NCBI GenBank assembly: GCA_018857735.1
Contig: JABMCL010002637.1
Coordinates: 1,125,001-1,189,000, forward strand
DNA length: 64,000 nt
Reading direction: 5' to 3'
From: Alviniconcha marisindica
Taxonomy: Eukaryota > Mollusca > Gastropoda > Provannidae
Shown: positions 25,428 to 38,300 of the stretch, one piece after another
Position numbering within the stretch: position 1 is the stretch's first letter
Layout of the letters: each line of letters opens with the position of its first letter
Made by a program: the position numbers and the translations under genes
The notes under the pieces: generated by a model
Database searches by the model: none
The model's input: the letters and a program-made list of their open reading frames with translations, nothing else
Told to the model about the DNA's origin: nothing

Positions 25428-25800
25428 TTTACTTGCTTCTGATCTGTAGCACGCATGCAGACGAGTGACGAGCAAAGGAAAATGTAGTTGCTGTACCGTT
25501 TCTACCGAGACAAGAGACCACCACGATGTCTGTCTGTGCGACGGCAATATCAGTAAAGACTGCAAGTTTGCAAGTTTCACGGAGTTTCCAGCCCACGTGC
25601 AACACGGATTTTTTTCTCGCTCAGTCTCGTTACCTAGTTGGCATGTCTGTTTCGGCTCTTTTTTCCCCCGGGGTGGGGAGAAGGGGGTGGGGGAGGCACA
25701 TTTGAGCGACGGATTTGACAAGAGCTGTGAGAGTGTGGGTGTGGGTGGGTGTGGGGCGGGGGGCAAGGGACGCTTTTGGTGAAACCGATCATGCATTTCG
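25428..25800 (-). promoter_or_regulatory. 5' UTR / promoter region of the ZGLP1-like gene
   Basis: Immediately upstream (minus strand) of the ATG pair at 25427. The frame stays open to 25796, but the encoded sequence is low-complexity and Pro-rich and gives no family signal, so it is treated as 5' UTR. No TATA box is evident. The downstream sequence (25400-25660) is richer in CG dinucleotides than the surrounding DNA. Confidence 0.4.
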
Positions 25801-26939
25801 GAAGGAAGTTACCGTCAGCAACTGATTTCGACCAATGAGAAAAAAAGAAGAAAACCTGTCCCGACGGAGAGAATTAATTAGCCAAGGTACTGTCGCGGCC
25901 ACACACACACACGAAACAGAAAAGAGCCCACCCCCTTCCCAAATAATTATAACCTAAATATTAATTTCTGTCTGGGCAAAATGATCACAGCCCCGCTCAT
26001 TTTTACTGCAGATTACCGGTAAATTTTGGCCAGCTCAAAGTTGCAAAATAAATCTCAGTCACAATTCTGCTGTGATCTACGCTTCGATCTAGCAGCCAAA
26101 TAAACGATTGTAATTTTTTTTTTTGAGACGTCTTTTCGCTAAAAAAAATAATCTGACAGCCATGGAAAAATTAACTTTTAAAACGGTCCAGGAATTTCCG
26201 ACCGTCTCCTTGGATTTTACCACTGTTTAGACCTGTTTCGTTCGAAGCTGTTCGCTTTAACATACGCCAACGAAGAAAGCAAGTACAGACGTAATCGTCG
26301 CAAGAACGGTAATTAGAATCGATTATTCGGCTGCCAGATCGAAGTATGCTTCGATCAATGTGGAACTGTAAGATCCATTTTGCGACCGAGTAGTAAAAAT
26401 AACGGGGTGAGAGGGGGGGTACTCCAAGCATTGCTTCCAGGCACCTTTCTCCTTGGAAGAAATATAGTGTAAACCAGTGTTGGGACTTTGGGGTGATTTC
26501 CCATCTTTGCCCATTTCTGGACAGGTCCAAATGTGTTTTGAATGTAATTCTGCACTCGGTATATACGCCACCAAACAAGTCAAATTTCAAGTTGAAGAAA
26601 GCTTATTGGGTGGGTCCTTTGCGGTCATCGTTTGTTGTTCACCACCATAAGTATGAAAACGATGTGTACAAAGGAAACGGTTTCACTCTCCTTGGAATCT
26701 ATAATTAGTCGTATCACTTCACATAATTTATTGTCAGTTCGCCATTGGGTAGGAACTGGCCTCGCGCCGTCCCCTGACTGATAAATAAGCTAGCCAGTAA
26801 GCACCTACTTACAAACACACCTTAGACCAGCCCGCGCCCAGGCTGTCCAAGTAGGCCTACCGTTGTAATGTAAATGACAAATTCAACAGGTGCGCGTGCT
26901 CTTTTCGAAAACAGTATTATTAACAATCGCCTTGAGTCA

Positions 26940-28800
26940 GTACAGTTCGAAGCGTAAGTTGGAACACACAATATGTTGTTTACTCCACTTGCCTAAGTTT
27001 GCGGAGCTGTCTGGATAAATGCTTCAAGTCGAACACACGTTATGTTATTTACCCCGCTTGTCAGTCTAAGTGGGCGGGGCTGTCTAGCTAAACTGAAGCG
27101 GCGAGAGGTCAAACACACGTTATGTTACTTACCCCGCTTGTCAGTCTAAGTGGGCGGGGCTGTCTGGCTAAACTGAAGCGGCGAGAGGTCAAACACACGT
27201 TATGTTACTTACCCCGCTTGTCAGTCTAAGTGGGCGGGACTGTCTGGCTAAACTGAAGCGGCGAGAGGTCAAACACACGTTATGTTACTTACCCCGCTGG
27301 TCAGTCTAAGTGGGCGGGGCTGTCTGGCTAAACTGAAGCGGCGAGAGGTCAAACACACGTTATGTTACTTACCCCGCTTGGGCAGTCTAAGTGGGCGGGA
27401 CTGTCTGACTAAACTGAAGCGGCGAGAGGTCAAACACACGTTATGTTATTTATCCCGCTTGTCAGTCTAAGTGGGCGGGACTGTCTGACTAAACTGAAGC
27501 GGCGAGAGGTCAAACACACGTTATGTTATTTATCCCGCTTGTCAGTCTAAGTGGGCGGGACTGTCTGGCTAAACTGAAGCGGCGAGAGGTCAAACACACG
27601 TTATGTTATTTACCCCGCTTGTCAGTCTAAGTGGGCGGGACTGTCTGACTAAACTGAAGCGGCGAGAGGTCAAACACACGTTATGTTATTTATCCCGCTT
27701 GTCAGTCTAAGTGGGCGGGACTGTCTGACTAAACTGAAGCGGCGAGAGGTCAAACACACGTTATGTTATTTACCCCGCTTGTCAGTCTAAGTGGGCGGGA
27801 CTGTCTGGCTAAACTGAAGCGGCAAGAGGTCAAACACACGTTATGTTATTTATCCCGCTTGTCACAGTCTAGGTAGTCGGAGCTGTCTAACAGCGAGAGG
27901 TCAGACACATGTTATGTTATTTATCCCGCTTGTCACAGTCTAGGTAGTCGGAGCTGTCTAACAGCGAGAGGTCAGACACACGTTATGTTATTTATCCCGC
28001 TTGTCACAATCTAAGTAGTCGGAACTGTCTAACAGCGAGAGGTCAGACACACGTTATGTTATTTATCCCGCCTGTCACAGTCTAGGTAGTCGGAACTGTC
28101 TAACAGCGAGAGGTCAGACACATGTTATGTTATTTATCCCGCTTGTCACAGTCTAGGTAGTCGGAACTGTCTAACAGCGAGATGTCAGACACACGTTGTG
28201 TTGTTTACTCCGCTTGTGGGCGGATCTTTCTGTCTAAAAGCGAGAGATCAGAAACACACGTTAAGTGGGCGGATCTTTCTGTCTAACAGCGGGAGATCAG
28301 AAACATATGTTGTTTAAGTGGGCGGATCTTTCTGTCTAACAGCGAGAGATCAGAAACACATGTTATGTTGTTTAATTGGGCGGATCTTTCTAACAGCGAG
28401 AGATCAGACACACATGTTGTTTAAGTAGGTGGATCTTTCTGTCTAACAGCGAGAGACCAGAAACACATGTTATGTTGTTTAAGGGGGCGGATCTTTCTGT
28501 CTAACAACGAGAAGTCAGAAACACATGTTATGTTGTTTAAGTGGGCGGATCTTTCTAACAGCGAGAGATCAGACACACATGTTGTTTAAGTGGGTGCATA
28601 TTTCTAACAACGAGAGGTCAGACACACATGTTATGTTGTTTAAGTGGGCGGATCTTTCTGCCTAACAACGCCGGAGAGGTCAAACACACACGTTATGTTG
28701 TTTAAAAGGGGACGGATCTTTCTGTCCAACAACGAGAGGTCTGAGACACACGTTTTTGTCTATTCCGCTTGTCTAAGTGGGCGGAGCTGTCTAACAACGA
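26940..28800. repeat. Tandem minisatellite array, three graded unit types
   Basis: Array A (about 27000-27845) has units of 80 bp containing gcgagaggtcaaacacacg, ttatgtta, cttaccccgcttgtcag and gtgggcggg.ctgtctg. Array B (about 27850-28200) has units near 70 bp with a changed middle (cacagtctaggtagtcgg). Array C (about 28200-28800) has shorter, ragged units of roughly 50-65 bp with gtgggcggatctttctg. All three share the gcgagag.tcagacaca and cgttatgtt core. The change from one end to the other points to successive rounds of local expansion. Open frames across it are artefacts. The array lies between the ZGLP1-like and UBE2U-like promoters. Confidence 0.95.
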
Positions 28801-29636
28801 GAGTATGTGACACAGTCTGTCACACAGTACGAGAATGTGTGCAAAGGAAACAATGTTACACTCACCTTCAAGTTCAGTGGCGGAATCTCTAATACGTAGT
28901 CGTAGTCACTTCACTTGTCATTTCACCACGGGGGAAGAATTGCCAGACGGTGTGCAAACAAAACACTTTTACACTTGGACAGCCCGCACGTTCACTGCTG
29001 TCGTTTACTTCCGTGCGAGCTATAGAACAGGGCAGGACGGGATCTCTGCTGCAATCAACTCTTGAAACATCCAGCAAATAAAATTTGCATTGTTCCCACA
29101 CATTAAGGTGCAGGTGTGTGTTTTTTGTTTTTTTTTTTTTTTAATGGTTCAATGTTTCGATCGTCGAGTTGCAAATCTGCCTAGTCTTTGTCACTGAGTA
29201 ATAATATACACACTTTGATGAAAAACATCGGGGTACAAGAAAATGTTGTAAAAAAAAAGAAGAGGGAAAACAAACAAAACAAAACAAACACACAAACAAA
29301 AACAAACACCCCACTGAAGCGGACAATTTTGCAAGTCAGTGAAAATAAATGGACGATCCCGCAGGACTTAAAGTAAAAGTCCAAGGTTTTTAAGTATGCA
29401 AAATGACCATCGAAATGATTGACAAATGAGTCACTAGTGTAAGATTTAATGAAAAATAAAAAATAAAAAAATGTTTAATTGGGTTTTTAATCGATTTTAT
29501 TTTCTGTAGGTTCGGGTTCTCCATCAGTCACGTGACTTTCCCGAAGTGACGTCAGTCTGGGGAGTCAGTGTGGTTGCCATCTTAGATTCTTCAGTAACTG
29601 AACTGTGTATGCGTGTGGTCGACAAAAAAGTTAACT

Positions 29637-29924
29637 ATGCCGGCCTACTGTGTTGCCGCGAACTGTAACAATTCGCAGACGACCCCGGGTATAACAATGC
29701 ACGAGCTCCCGCGCAATCGACCCGCAGTGAGGCGAAAGTGGATTGAATTTATACAATTCAAACCAGCTGATTTTCTTGCTGCGCCGCATCACGCCCATTT
29801 GTGTAGCGAGCACTTCAGTGAGTGCGATTTCGAAAACCCCATGGAATACCGCATGGGGTTTGCTTCGAAGCTGACACGATGTTCCGGTACTCTTTCAAAA
29901 TCCTGCCTGACAGGCTCAAACTGA
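29637..29924 (+). pseudogene. Truncated THAP-domain protein fragment
   Basis: The ATG at 29637 gives MPAYCVAANCNNS, then RRKWIEFIQ and LCSEHFSECDFENPMEYRMGF. That is the C-x4-C ... C-x2-H zinc-coordinating pattern and spacing of a THAP DNA-binding domain, with the usual MP start. After about 80 residues the expected AVPTIF-type closing motif is not in frame. A similar string (DVPVLF) occurs in another frame near 29880, and the reading frame stops at 29922-29924. THAP domains are found in P-element-like transposases and in host factors. The frame break and the surrounding inverted repeats suggest a decayed transposon-linked gene. Confidence 0.6.
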
Positions 29925-29992
29925 TACGGCTGTATCCTTGTGGGTCTCTCGGGCAAAGTATCAGTTTCGTCTTCGGAGCTCGAGTTGGCCAT
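29789..29992 (-). pseudogene. P2X7-intracellular-domain-like N-terminal fragment
   Basis: Minus-strand reading frame starting MANSSSEDETDT, with RIQPYQFEP soon after. An acidic Ser-rich start followed by IQPYxFEP resembles the N-termini of invertebrate proteins that carry the P2X7 C-terminal (ballast-like) domain, which are often repeated in invertebrate genomes. Only this start is present. The frame then runs antisense through the THAP fragment and loses resemblance. Recognition is from memory of the short motif, so confidence is moderate. Confidence 0.4.
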
Positions 29993-30379
29993 TTTGCAGC
30001 GACTCCCCAGAGTGACGTAGTAGGCATATGGTCACGTGATTTGGACGTCATGGCGACGCTTTCGGTACGACAGAAAATGCCTTTTTTAGTGCATTTATGA
30101 CCCTCAGATCACAGTTTCACCTACATCATCGTTCTCAGCGAGCTTTAACGGAAATCGTGTCAAAAATCACCCCTAACGGCTTGGACTTGTCCTTTAAGAA
30201 GCGCAGCCGGTAGTCTTGAACTTTACAGTGCTGATACTCATTCCTGTTTCCTTATATCCAGGACGTCTTCAGCCCCAAATTAGGGCAGTAGGACAAATAC
30301 ATTTATGTACCGTTAAAAACGTCCAGTCAGATCGTTGCATTACGCACGACTCGGTTCTTTTCTTTTCCTTCAGCACACA

Positions 30380-30830
30380 GTTGTCGGACTGAATGGGTAG
30401 CGCTGCTCTTACACCAGTTGTCGCCTTACCCAGGTACCTGCACCCAGGTAGGGAGACCCGGATTTCACGCATTGGACAGCTAAAATAAAATTATGGTTGG
30501 GGGGGGGGGGGGGGGTAACTTACAGAAAGTTTAATAAAATAAATTGTTTTATTATTATTGGGGGGGGGGGGGGGGGGGAGGGGGGCAGTTGGTTGAGCGG
30601 CGTCAGGTCTGGCGTGCTGCTGACGCCACTGAGGTTCCACTCCCAGATGCGAGACTTTTCTCCCAGAATCAACTTTCAGTGTAGATTTGATTAGGACCTT
30701 CGTATAGTTCCCGGTGTGCAAACACATGCACTGATGCACATGTGTCGGTGCCGCCGTGTCAGTGCACATTGGACAACAATGCCATGCACTGGCGGCCATA
30801 CCAAGTGCTTAGACACACAAACTGTTATAT
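30380..30830 (+). mobile_element. tRNA-derived SINE-2, two adjacent pieces split by poly-G
   Basis: 30590-30830 contains a tRNA-like head (ttggttgagcgg... with B-box-like ggttccactcc), then ttttctcccagaatcaactt, ttcgtatag and actggcggccata. 30380-30475 contains the family's 3' part (gaatgggtagcgctgctctt). The same modules occur in order at 36430-36760, and the 3' half at 55030-55205. Two poly-G runs (30499-30516, 30560-30583) lie between the pieces. Confidence 0.65.
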
Positions 30831-30875
30831 AAAACAGTGTGGCCTACATAAAACTTAAAAGCACACAAGAGAGTG

Positions 30876-30879
<4 letters not shown>

Positions 30880-30967
<88 letters not shown>

Positions 30968-31016
30968 TGTGTGTGTGTGTGTGTGTGTGTGTTGTGTGTG
31001 TGTGTGTGTGTGTGTA
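30880..31016. repeat. (CT)n followed by (GT)n microsatellite
   Basis: About 80 bp of CT repeat joined to about 45 bp of GT repeat, a compound microsatellite upstream of the UBE2U-like 5' region. Confidence 0.95.
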
Positions 31017-31262
31017 CTGGTCATTTCTTCTTCTTCCAATAATATCCAGGATCAATGTCTGTTCATTACTGATATTTATGGTGTGCGAGAAAATTTTACA
31101 GGGATTGTTATTGTGTATGAACTATGAGGTTTATAAGTTTGTATGACTCAGGCAGTTTTGAAAAGGGAAACAACGGTTCAAAATATTATTGACAGTTGTT
31201 CTCTCCCTTATACCAAATGCATAAACCGACCAATCGGAGCATTCCTGTCGTGAAGGAAAACT

Positions 31263-31273
31263 AAGATGGCGGC
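31263..31273 (+). promoter_or_regulatory. YY1-type core promoter motif upstream of UBE2U-like gene
   Basis: AAGATGGCGGC is an exact match to the AANATGGCGGC YY1 promoter consensus, commonly found just downstream of TATA-less start sites. A plausible 5' UTR exon follows, ending at 31443 with ttttg|gtaaga and splicing to the acceptor at 32088|32089. The start site is inferred. Confidence 0.4.
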
Positions 31274-32100
31274 AAACCAAGCAGAAATCAGCGTGCCTTA
31301 ATATTTTGAGCACATAGTCTTTCTGTTTACGACGAACCTTGGTACATTTTGTGGCAATGAGCTGCTGAAATAATCTTCAGATAGTTCGCCTGTTACACGA
31401 TGCCTGTACCCATTGACAGTAACACGAGGCTGCGTACATTTTGGTAAGATACAGATCATAGCTCACCGATTCGGGATTGCTCGAGTGAGAACGATTTCTA
31501 CGACTAAGTTTTTAACTCTTAGTCTTACTGAACGCTGTTTCATATCACTTTTAGAAATATGGATTTCCACCCGTTCCTGCCCGGGAAGTTATGGTTTAAC
31601 ATAGTGTTAAACTGTTTTTGCTATGATGTGTTGTGATCTTGTTTTTTGGTTGGCATGAGCAAAACTGAGTGTCCAGATGTTGACACACTCAGTTCAGCAA
31701 CAGACACGGCATTACATCCAAACACTCACATCAGTTACGAGATTTTAGGCCATAAAAGGTACATGTTTGAAAAAGAAGCTAGCTACTGTCACCATTTTAT
31801 AGATTTAGAATTGATGTTTAACACTTATTCCAGCAGCGTCACTTTATTCAGTCTTTCCCACTTCTTCCAGTTGATAACATTACAAGATCAGTATTTTTGG
31901 TGTGCAAAGAGTTGTGCCTTAATAGAGTATAATTAAGACATTAAATGCAAAACACTGACCTTTATCATTATGTAAAAGAAGAATGTCTCATGCATACTCA
32001 AACTGGACATTTGTTATTATTTTATCTGTGGGTTTATTGACTGATGGTGTGTGTTTGTGTTACTGGTGTACTGTTGCTTCTGTTGCAGATATCAGTCACC

Positions 32101-32258
32101 ATGTTGTCAAGAGCCCATCTCCTTATTGAGAAAGAAATTCAAAAACTCAAATCTTCACCTCCATGGGTATTAAAAGACTGCCTTTCTTCTCACATTTTTT
32201 TTCTGTTGTGACTGATGCAAATAGTCCATTGTACTTGCAGAGCCAATGTACAGGAATG

Positions 32259-32336
<78 letters not shown>

Positions 32337-35300
32337 CTATGTGTGTTTCTTAGTTTCATTTTCTTCAAAATCAGATGATATAATAATAAACAATATTTTT
32401 AAAATGTATCAAAACCTTGTTGTAAATAGTATATTTTTAGTGTAATTTTTCTGATGCTATCACAGTGACAGTGATGAAAATAACAATGAAAACTTGACAT
32501 TCCTGGACATGTTGATTGGGGCATTGTCTTCTTTAGCCTGAAGTTGTTACAATTAGTAAATTGCTAATAATAATGTTGTTTTCTTTTGATGCTTCTTTTG
32601 CACAGGGCGTGGAGATTGAGCCAGTCAGTGATGACAACTTCTTTGAATGGATGGCCAAAATTCAGGGACTGAGAGAAACAATATGGGAAGGTAGGTTCTA
32701 TCAGAACCGCCCAACTTGGTTACTGTTAACTGTTTATTACACTCAAATAATTATTACACTTTTATTACACTTTTATTACAAATTTTATTACACTCAGAAA
32801 CACTCAAATAAGCATACTGCTTTTGTGTTTCCTGTACTTATTTGTTGAGCTTATGATTACGATGAATTAATAAAATTTTGTTTAAACCAACTGTTTATTA
32901 CAAAACAAGAACATCGACTGTGCTGTTCTTTCTGGACAAAACAGACCCTTCTGATATGTTGGGTAAGCCCAACATGAAACTAGAAAATAATTAAACTGTT
33001 CCATCTTCCCTCTCCAACTCCCCTGGGGGGGGGGGGGGGGAGCAAGTGAGAGAGAAAGAGAGACAGAGACTTACAGTCAGTTTCCTGAGCTGGAGTTCAG
33101 ATAATTATTTCAGAATATTTTGCTGTGCACGCTACGCTGTAGCAAACGTCTCAATCGCTTCTGTTCTTAGGTGGAGTGTTCCGAATCTACATCAAGTTTG
33201 ATGAACACTTTAACATCAGGCCTCCAGAGATTTACTTCCAGACCATTCCATTTCATCCAAACGGTAGGTCCAGTACATGTTCAGTGGAATCCTTTTTGCA
33301 TGGCTGTAATCCTGTGTTTAAAGTGCTGAAATCCTGTGTATCATAATTTTAAATGTCATGCAAAGTAGGAAGAGAGAGAGAGAGACAGACAGACAGACCA
33401 GACAGAGAGAGAGAGAGAGAGAGAGAACAACATTCATGTTTTTGTTTTCAGTTTCATTGGTATATATATGACCTTTTATTGCCATTATTCATGCAAATGG
33501 AGAGAGAACAAAAGGGGGCATGAAGCTACCCATGAACTTATGCTCTTGTGACCCTTGATCTTATACTTTTTGACACAGTGGACATGAGGACAGGTCGACC
33601 TTGTGTAGATTACTTGGACAACCTTGAGCTTTGGCAGCCAACATTCAGCCTGTCTACCCTGTTGGTCACATTACAGGTAATGATGATAAAAAATGACACT
33701 GAAGAAGATTAGAACACCCATGCCATGAAAATAATCAAGAAGATTTATACAGTGCTTTTTGAAACTAACAAAGATTTATACAGCACTCCATAATAGTATT
33801 AGTAAAGAAGAATTACACAGCTTTCAAAGCACATGCACACACACACGCACGCACGCACGCATGCAGACACACACACACACACACACATTCTTCTCTTGAA
33901 TCACTGTTGGCAGCATAGTTTGTATTAGTGTTGTCCAGAATTTGTCACAACACCTCAACAGATGGCATGCCATTTTGAGTATGTGATGCGCTTGGCTGAT
34001 CTGCCATTCATGTAAAAACATTGTCCACAAAACATTTATTAAAACTGGAACAAAACTATGAAATATTGTATGCACAGCTGGTGCTAGGTATGCAGAAGGA
34101 AGCGGCCTTGACCTGACAAAAATAGGACATGTCTATGTTCTCTTTCAGTGCAGATTTTGCAAGTTGCGTTACTCTTACTCGTACTGAAGCCAGGTTGCTT
34201 CGCAGTGACTGGTTGTCTGCTGTGAGTCACTGCACAGTGACTGGTGGTGAGACTAGCAGTTGCTACACAATGACTGAAGTGACAAAATTGTTAACGACTT
34301 AAACTCAGGATGTCCAGCCTGTATGATGTGGCAATAGCTGTGATGTCTGTGTGCAGCAGCCTGATTTTATGATTTTTTAATATTTATTTATTATTTTTAA
34401 CTCTGCATACATCTCTACATTTAACCCCTTCACTGCCCAAGCCTGTAAAATTTCCAGGCTGATTGATGCACGGACAAACAAATGATGTCTGCAAACAGTA
34501 GATTTTCTGGTCCTATAACATCTGCTTTGAAATTCAGTGCTGTGAGTTTTGATGGAGATCCTTGCATATGCCAAAAAAGAAGACAAAAAGGCTTAAGGGT
34601 TTGAAATTTGGAACTTTTATGGGTCGTTTTCAAATGACATCATGACTGTGAAGGGGTTAACTACTGTGTATAGTTTACACTTTCAGAAGGGGGTGGGTGG
34701 GTAGGGGAAGGTTTTGTGTGGCAGTTTTTATGCACCATATATATTATATATAAATGTTCATTCATTCATTCACCATGGCAGGGATGCTCTGACACAAGTT
34801 TGTTTGGCAGGTGCTGCTGTCCAACCCCATCCTGAACAATGCCATCAACATGGAGGCCATAGAGATGATGAGTCAGGCACCGCACACCTATCGCCAGATG
34901 GTGGTGGAGTGCGTCACCACCAGCCAGCGCATTGACGGTGATCAGTTTTATTGTTTTGACCCCAGCTGCTAGCAGTTTTGCAAACTTGTTCACCAAGCAA
35001 GCAAACTTTAAAGTTTAATATAGTCAGCCCCAACTGATAGTGGTGCAAAGACTACTCTGCCAGACCAAACAAACTAAAATAATAATAAACTTGGATAATT
35101 GGTTTTATTTGGGGGGGGGGGGGGGGGTATTTTTTTGGCAAGGGAAATTTATATTCTGAAACTACTGACATAATAATGCTACATTATTCGAGCCCTACAT
35201 TTTTCATTATGCCTGCTAGTGTTAGCTGGAGAGCGGGAAGAGAGACAGGGCATGACATTGCCCAGTCATATAATGCGATGTTTATCACAACACGCAAATG

Positions 35301-38300
35301 TGTAAACTGAATTAACACTTATTTACTGACTTACTCATTGTTGATGCACAGTCTGACAGTGTGAGAAAAAATGAATGAGGATGTACCTCTGGTGGAGTTT
35401 ATGTACCTTGTATTTACCCACATGCCAGTAAAAGTTACCATAGGTGACTCAGGTCTTTGTTGTTCTGATTGTATGACGTCTTTCGAGCACTAATTAACGC
35501 CCTTGTTCGTTGATTCTGCCCAGTGGGAGAGTCCGTGCAGCTGGAAGACACCAAGGTGAAGTTTGCTCAGCTGCCGGAGGCCCGCGTCAAACACTTCCCC
35601 GTCCCCCGCACTGCTGGCCCTGTGCGCACCACCAAGCTCTCCTTTGATGACTATCACATGACCTGGCGCTCCATCGCTACCTCCAGGCCCACAGAAAATG
35701 CCCAGAATCAACGTGGGTGATGTTAGGAGAGTGATTTGTTTATATTTATTTTATATACAGAATATTTTGTTCATCCCTTCACAGGAAATTGCAGTGTCAT
35801 CTAGCACACACAAAAACTAAACACACATAAAAGCAATATCAAACAAACAACTTAAAATAAATCTTCACAGTCATCACAGCGTGTGAAATTATACAGTATC
35901 AATCCAAATCAGTATATATATATATATGCATTGCAGCATTGTCATAACGCTTTAACTCATCCATGCCTACTCTCGCACACACATACACACACGCACACAC
36001 ACACACACACACACACACCTAACATCTTGTGCTCAAAAGTTTTGCTAAACATGGAAATTGCTGATGGCACAAATGGAAATGAAATATGAACACTTGTTGA
36101 GCGCCTCATCTTGACATGAGCCCTAAGCGCTTTACAATGGCAACTGTAGCACAGTTCTCTGCATCTGCACTCTAGTCATATACGACTGAATGAGCGACTG
36201 TCGTTTTACAGAGCTTGCTTTGAGTATCCACTGAAGTAGTTACAGCATTGTTTCATTGTTACATGGCTGGTGCCATGTGAAACTGCTGCCGTCTCGGCAC
36301 AAGTTCTCTGTACACCATACAACCATGCACCAGTTTACAGGGTCACTTTATTTTAAGCTGCATTCGTATAATGCATGTGTGTTAAGCTGTGACCTGTGTG
36401 TTTGGCAGAATGACAGGGATGTTTCATGTGCTACTGCGGTAACATGGGGATGTTTGCAGTGAGTCTGACCAAAAAGCCAGGCACAGTACTATCACGGGTT
36501 TGATTCCCCAGTGCTGTGACAGATTTTTCTCCCAGTCAACTTTAATTGCAGACTTTCGTATGCTGTTTATACAGCTGCCATGTGCAGTCACATGCATCAG
36601 CATCTGTGTGCAGGCCAAAAATCCCAAACACTGGCAGCCATACAATTGATTGGATACAGAAATACTGCACACACTGATAGGGATGGGTAGCGCTGCTCTT
36701 GTGGCTGCTGTAGCTTTAACCGGGCATGACAACCAAATTTTCTCTAAGGGATTCATGAAGGTTACATATAAAAAATGCAGAGAAAACTAGACAGTGAACC
36801 AATGCTGAGCCACCCAGGTTTTTTTTCTTTTTTCTTGCTTTCTTTTTTTATAGCTGAAGGGGAACGAGGCCTAGAGTGCCAAACTCCAAGTATTGGGGTA
36901 TGGCATCCTTTCTGCCGTAATTGGTTACACCACAGGTTTCCGAAAACTGTCAGCTGACTGATAGTGTTTTGTTGGTGCTCAGATGGCAGTAAGTTTGTAA
37001 CCACACAGACAACTCGTATCAGGCCACATTTCTCTTACAACTGCTTGCAGTACTTCCACCGGCAGAAATTAAACCAAAATTGTTTGAACTGAGATGGAAG
37101 TAATTTTTTTACCTGGGGCAGACTCACCTGATGTGTATGTGCATGCTTTGACATTGCATTGTTTCCATAGTCTTAGAACTCCATCTTTTCACAGATTTTG
37201 TTGATGGCGCTGACAGTGTGAGACTGATAGGGGTGGTTTGGGTTGACAGGTGTGCAGAGGTAAGGAGTGCTTCTTCTGTTGCATAAGCAGTTATGACAGA
37301 GTTTAGAGGAACGGTGCCGGAAAGCCAGTATTGGAGGGTTGCTTTAGCCCCGGTGCATAAATCAACAAAGAGAGGAGTTAATCAGCACTTCAAAGACATC
37401 GCATAAACACAACAACAAAGACCCCAGCTGCCTACAGTGACTCTCACCTGGCATGCGAGTAAATACAAGGTGTACAAACTCCGCCAAAGGTTCATCTTTA
37501 AATGATGATGTATCTGAAGATGTACCTTGAGTGGAGTTTATGTACCTTGTATTCAGGTGAGAGTAACGGTTACCAGTTGTGATTTGGGTCTTAGTTGTTG
37601 TGTTCATGTGGTCTTTCAGGCACTAATTAACTCCATTTTTTAATGATGCTTTTTGCAAGGCAACAAAGCTTGTTCAGTTACTGGGATCTGTGTATTGTAT
37701 TGTACTGCATTGTGCTGTGCAGTGCTGGAGATGCTGCAGGGCTATCCTACACTGCAAAGGATTCACATGGCATTGCCAGCAGAGGAGGTGGAGGAACAGA
37801 TGAAGAACCAAATGGAGGAGTGAGTATTGATCGGGTTCCTTATAATTTCACAGCTACCTCTGATTCACATGCAAAGTGTGATCAGTTGTTTGCTTTCTGG
37901 TGTTTGGCTCTGGCTGATGATAGATGTAACTTTAAAAACCTTCACACTTCACACAGAGAAAAAAGGGAAAGGGCAAGTCATTGTTTGCTAGTGTGTTATT
38001 TGTTTGTCTCTTGAAAGAGCTGCTTGCACTGAAAACCTGCATTGTTTTGTATTGTCTGATTAACCCTTTCACTGCCATGCTTGCTCACTCGGAAACTGAC
38101 CAATAAAAGTGCCAAATTTGAAATAAATAAAAAATTCTCCCCCTTTCCATGAGCATGCAAAAGGATTCTATCAGCATGCACGGTATCAAAATTGGATTTG
38201 TTATAGGACCGTCAAATACACTGTTTGATGGTGTGTATACTTGCACTTTTCAGCCTGGAAATTTAACATGCTGGGGCAGTGAAGGGGTTAAATGCAGCAT

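Larger units (their letters stand above)
29368..30197. mobile_element. Inverted-repeat element carrying THAP and P2X7-like fragments
   Basis: The ends match in inverted orientation: ttaaagtaaaagtccaag at 29368-29385 versus the reverse complement of cttggacttgtcctttaa at 30180-30197 (two mismatches). A second inverted match, ctggggagtc with neighbouring CRE-like and cacgtg motifs, lies 189 bp in from the left end and 187 bp in from the right, so the arms are at least ~200 bp with conserved spacing. The interior carries a rightward THAP-domain reading frame and a leftward P2X7-like N-terminus that collide. No transposase core is present, so it is non-autonomous or degraded. No target-site duplication was found. 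Confidence 0.6.

Noticed and set aside
25428..25796. N-terminal extension of the ZGLP1-like protein from an upstream ATG at 25796
   Set aside because: The frame is open, but the peptide is Pro-rich low complexity with no family signal. The MM pair at 25427 gives a compact start; the extension remains possible but unsupported.
27000..28800. CRISPR-like array of repeats and spacers
   Set aside because: Units vary throughout with no unique spacers, and the DNA is eukaryotic. It is an ordinary minisatellite.
37643..38014. 123-codon frame overlapping a UBE2U-like exon
   Set aside because: It uses a different frame from the one that joins in phase with neighbouring exons. The accepted exon (37723-37819) is phase-consistent on both sides.
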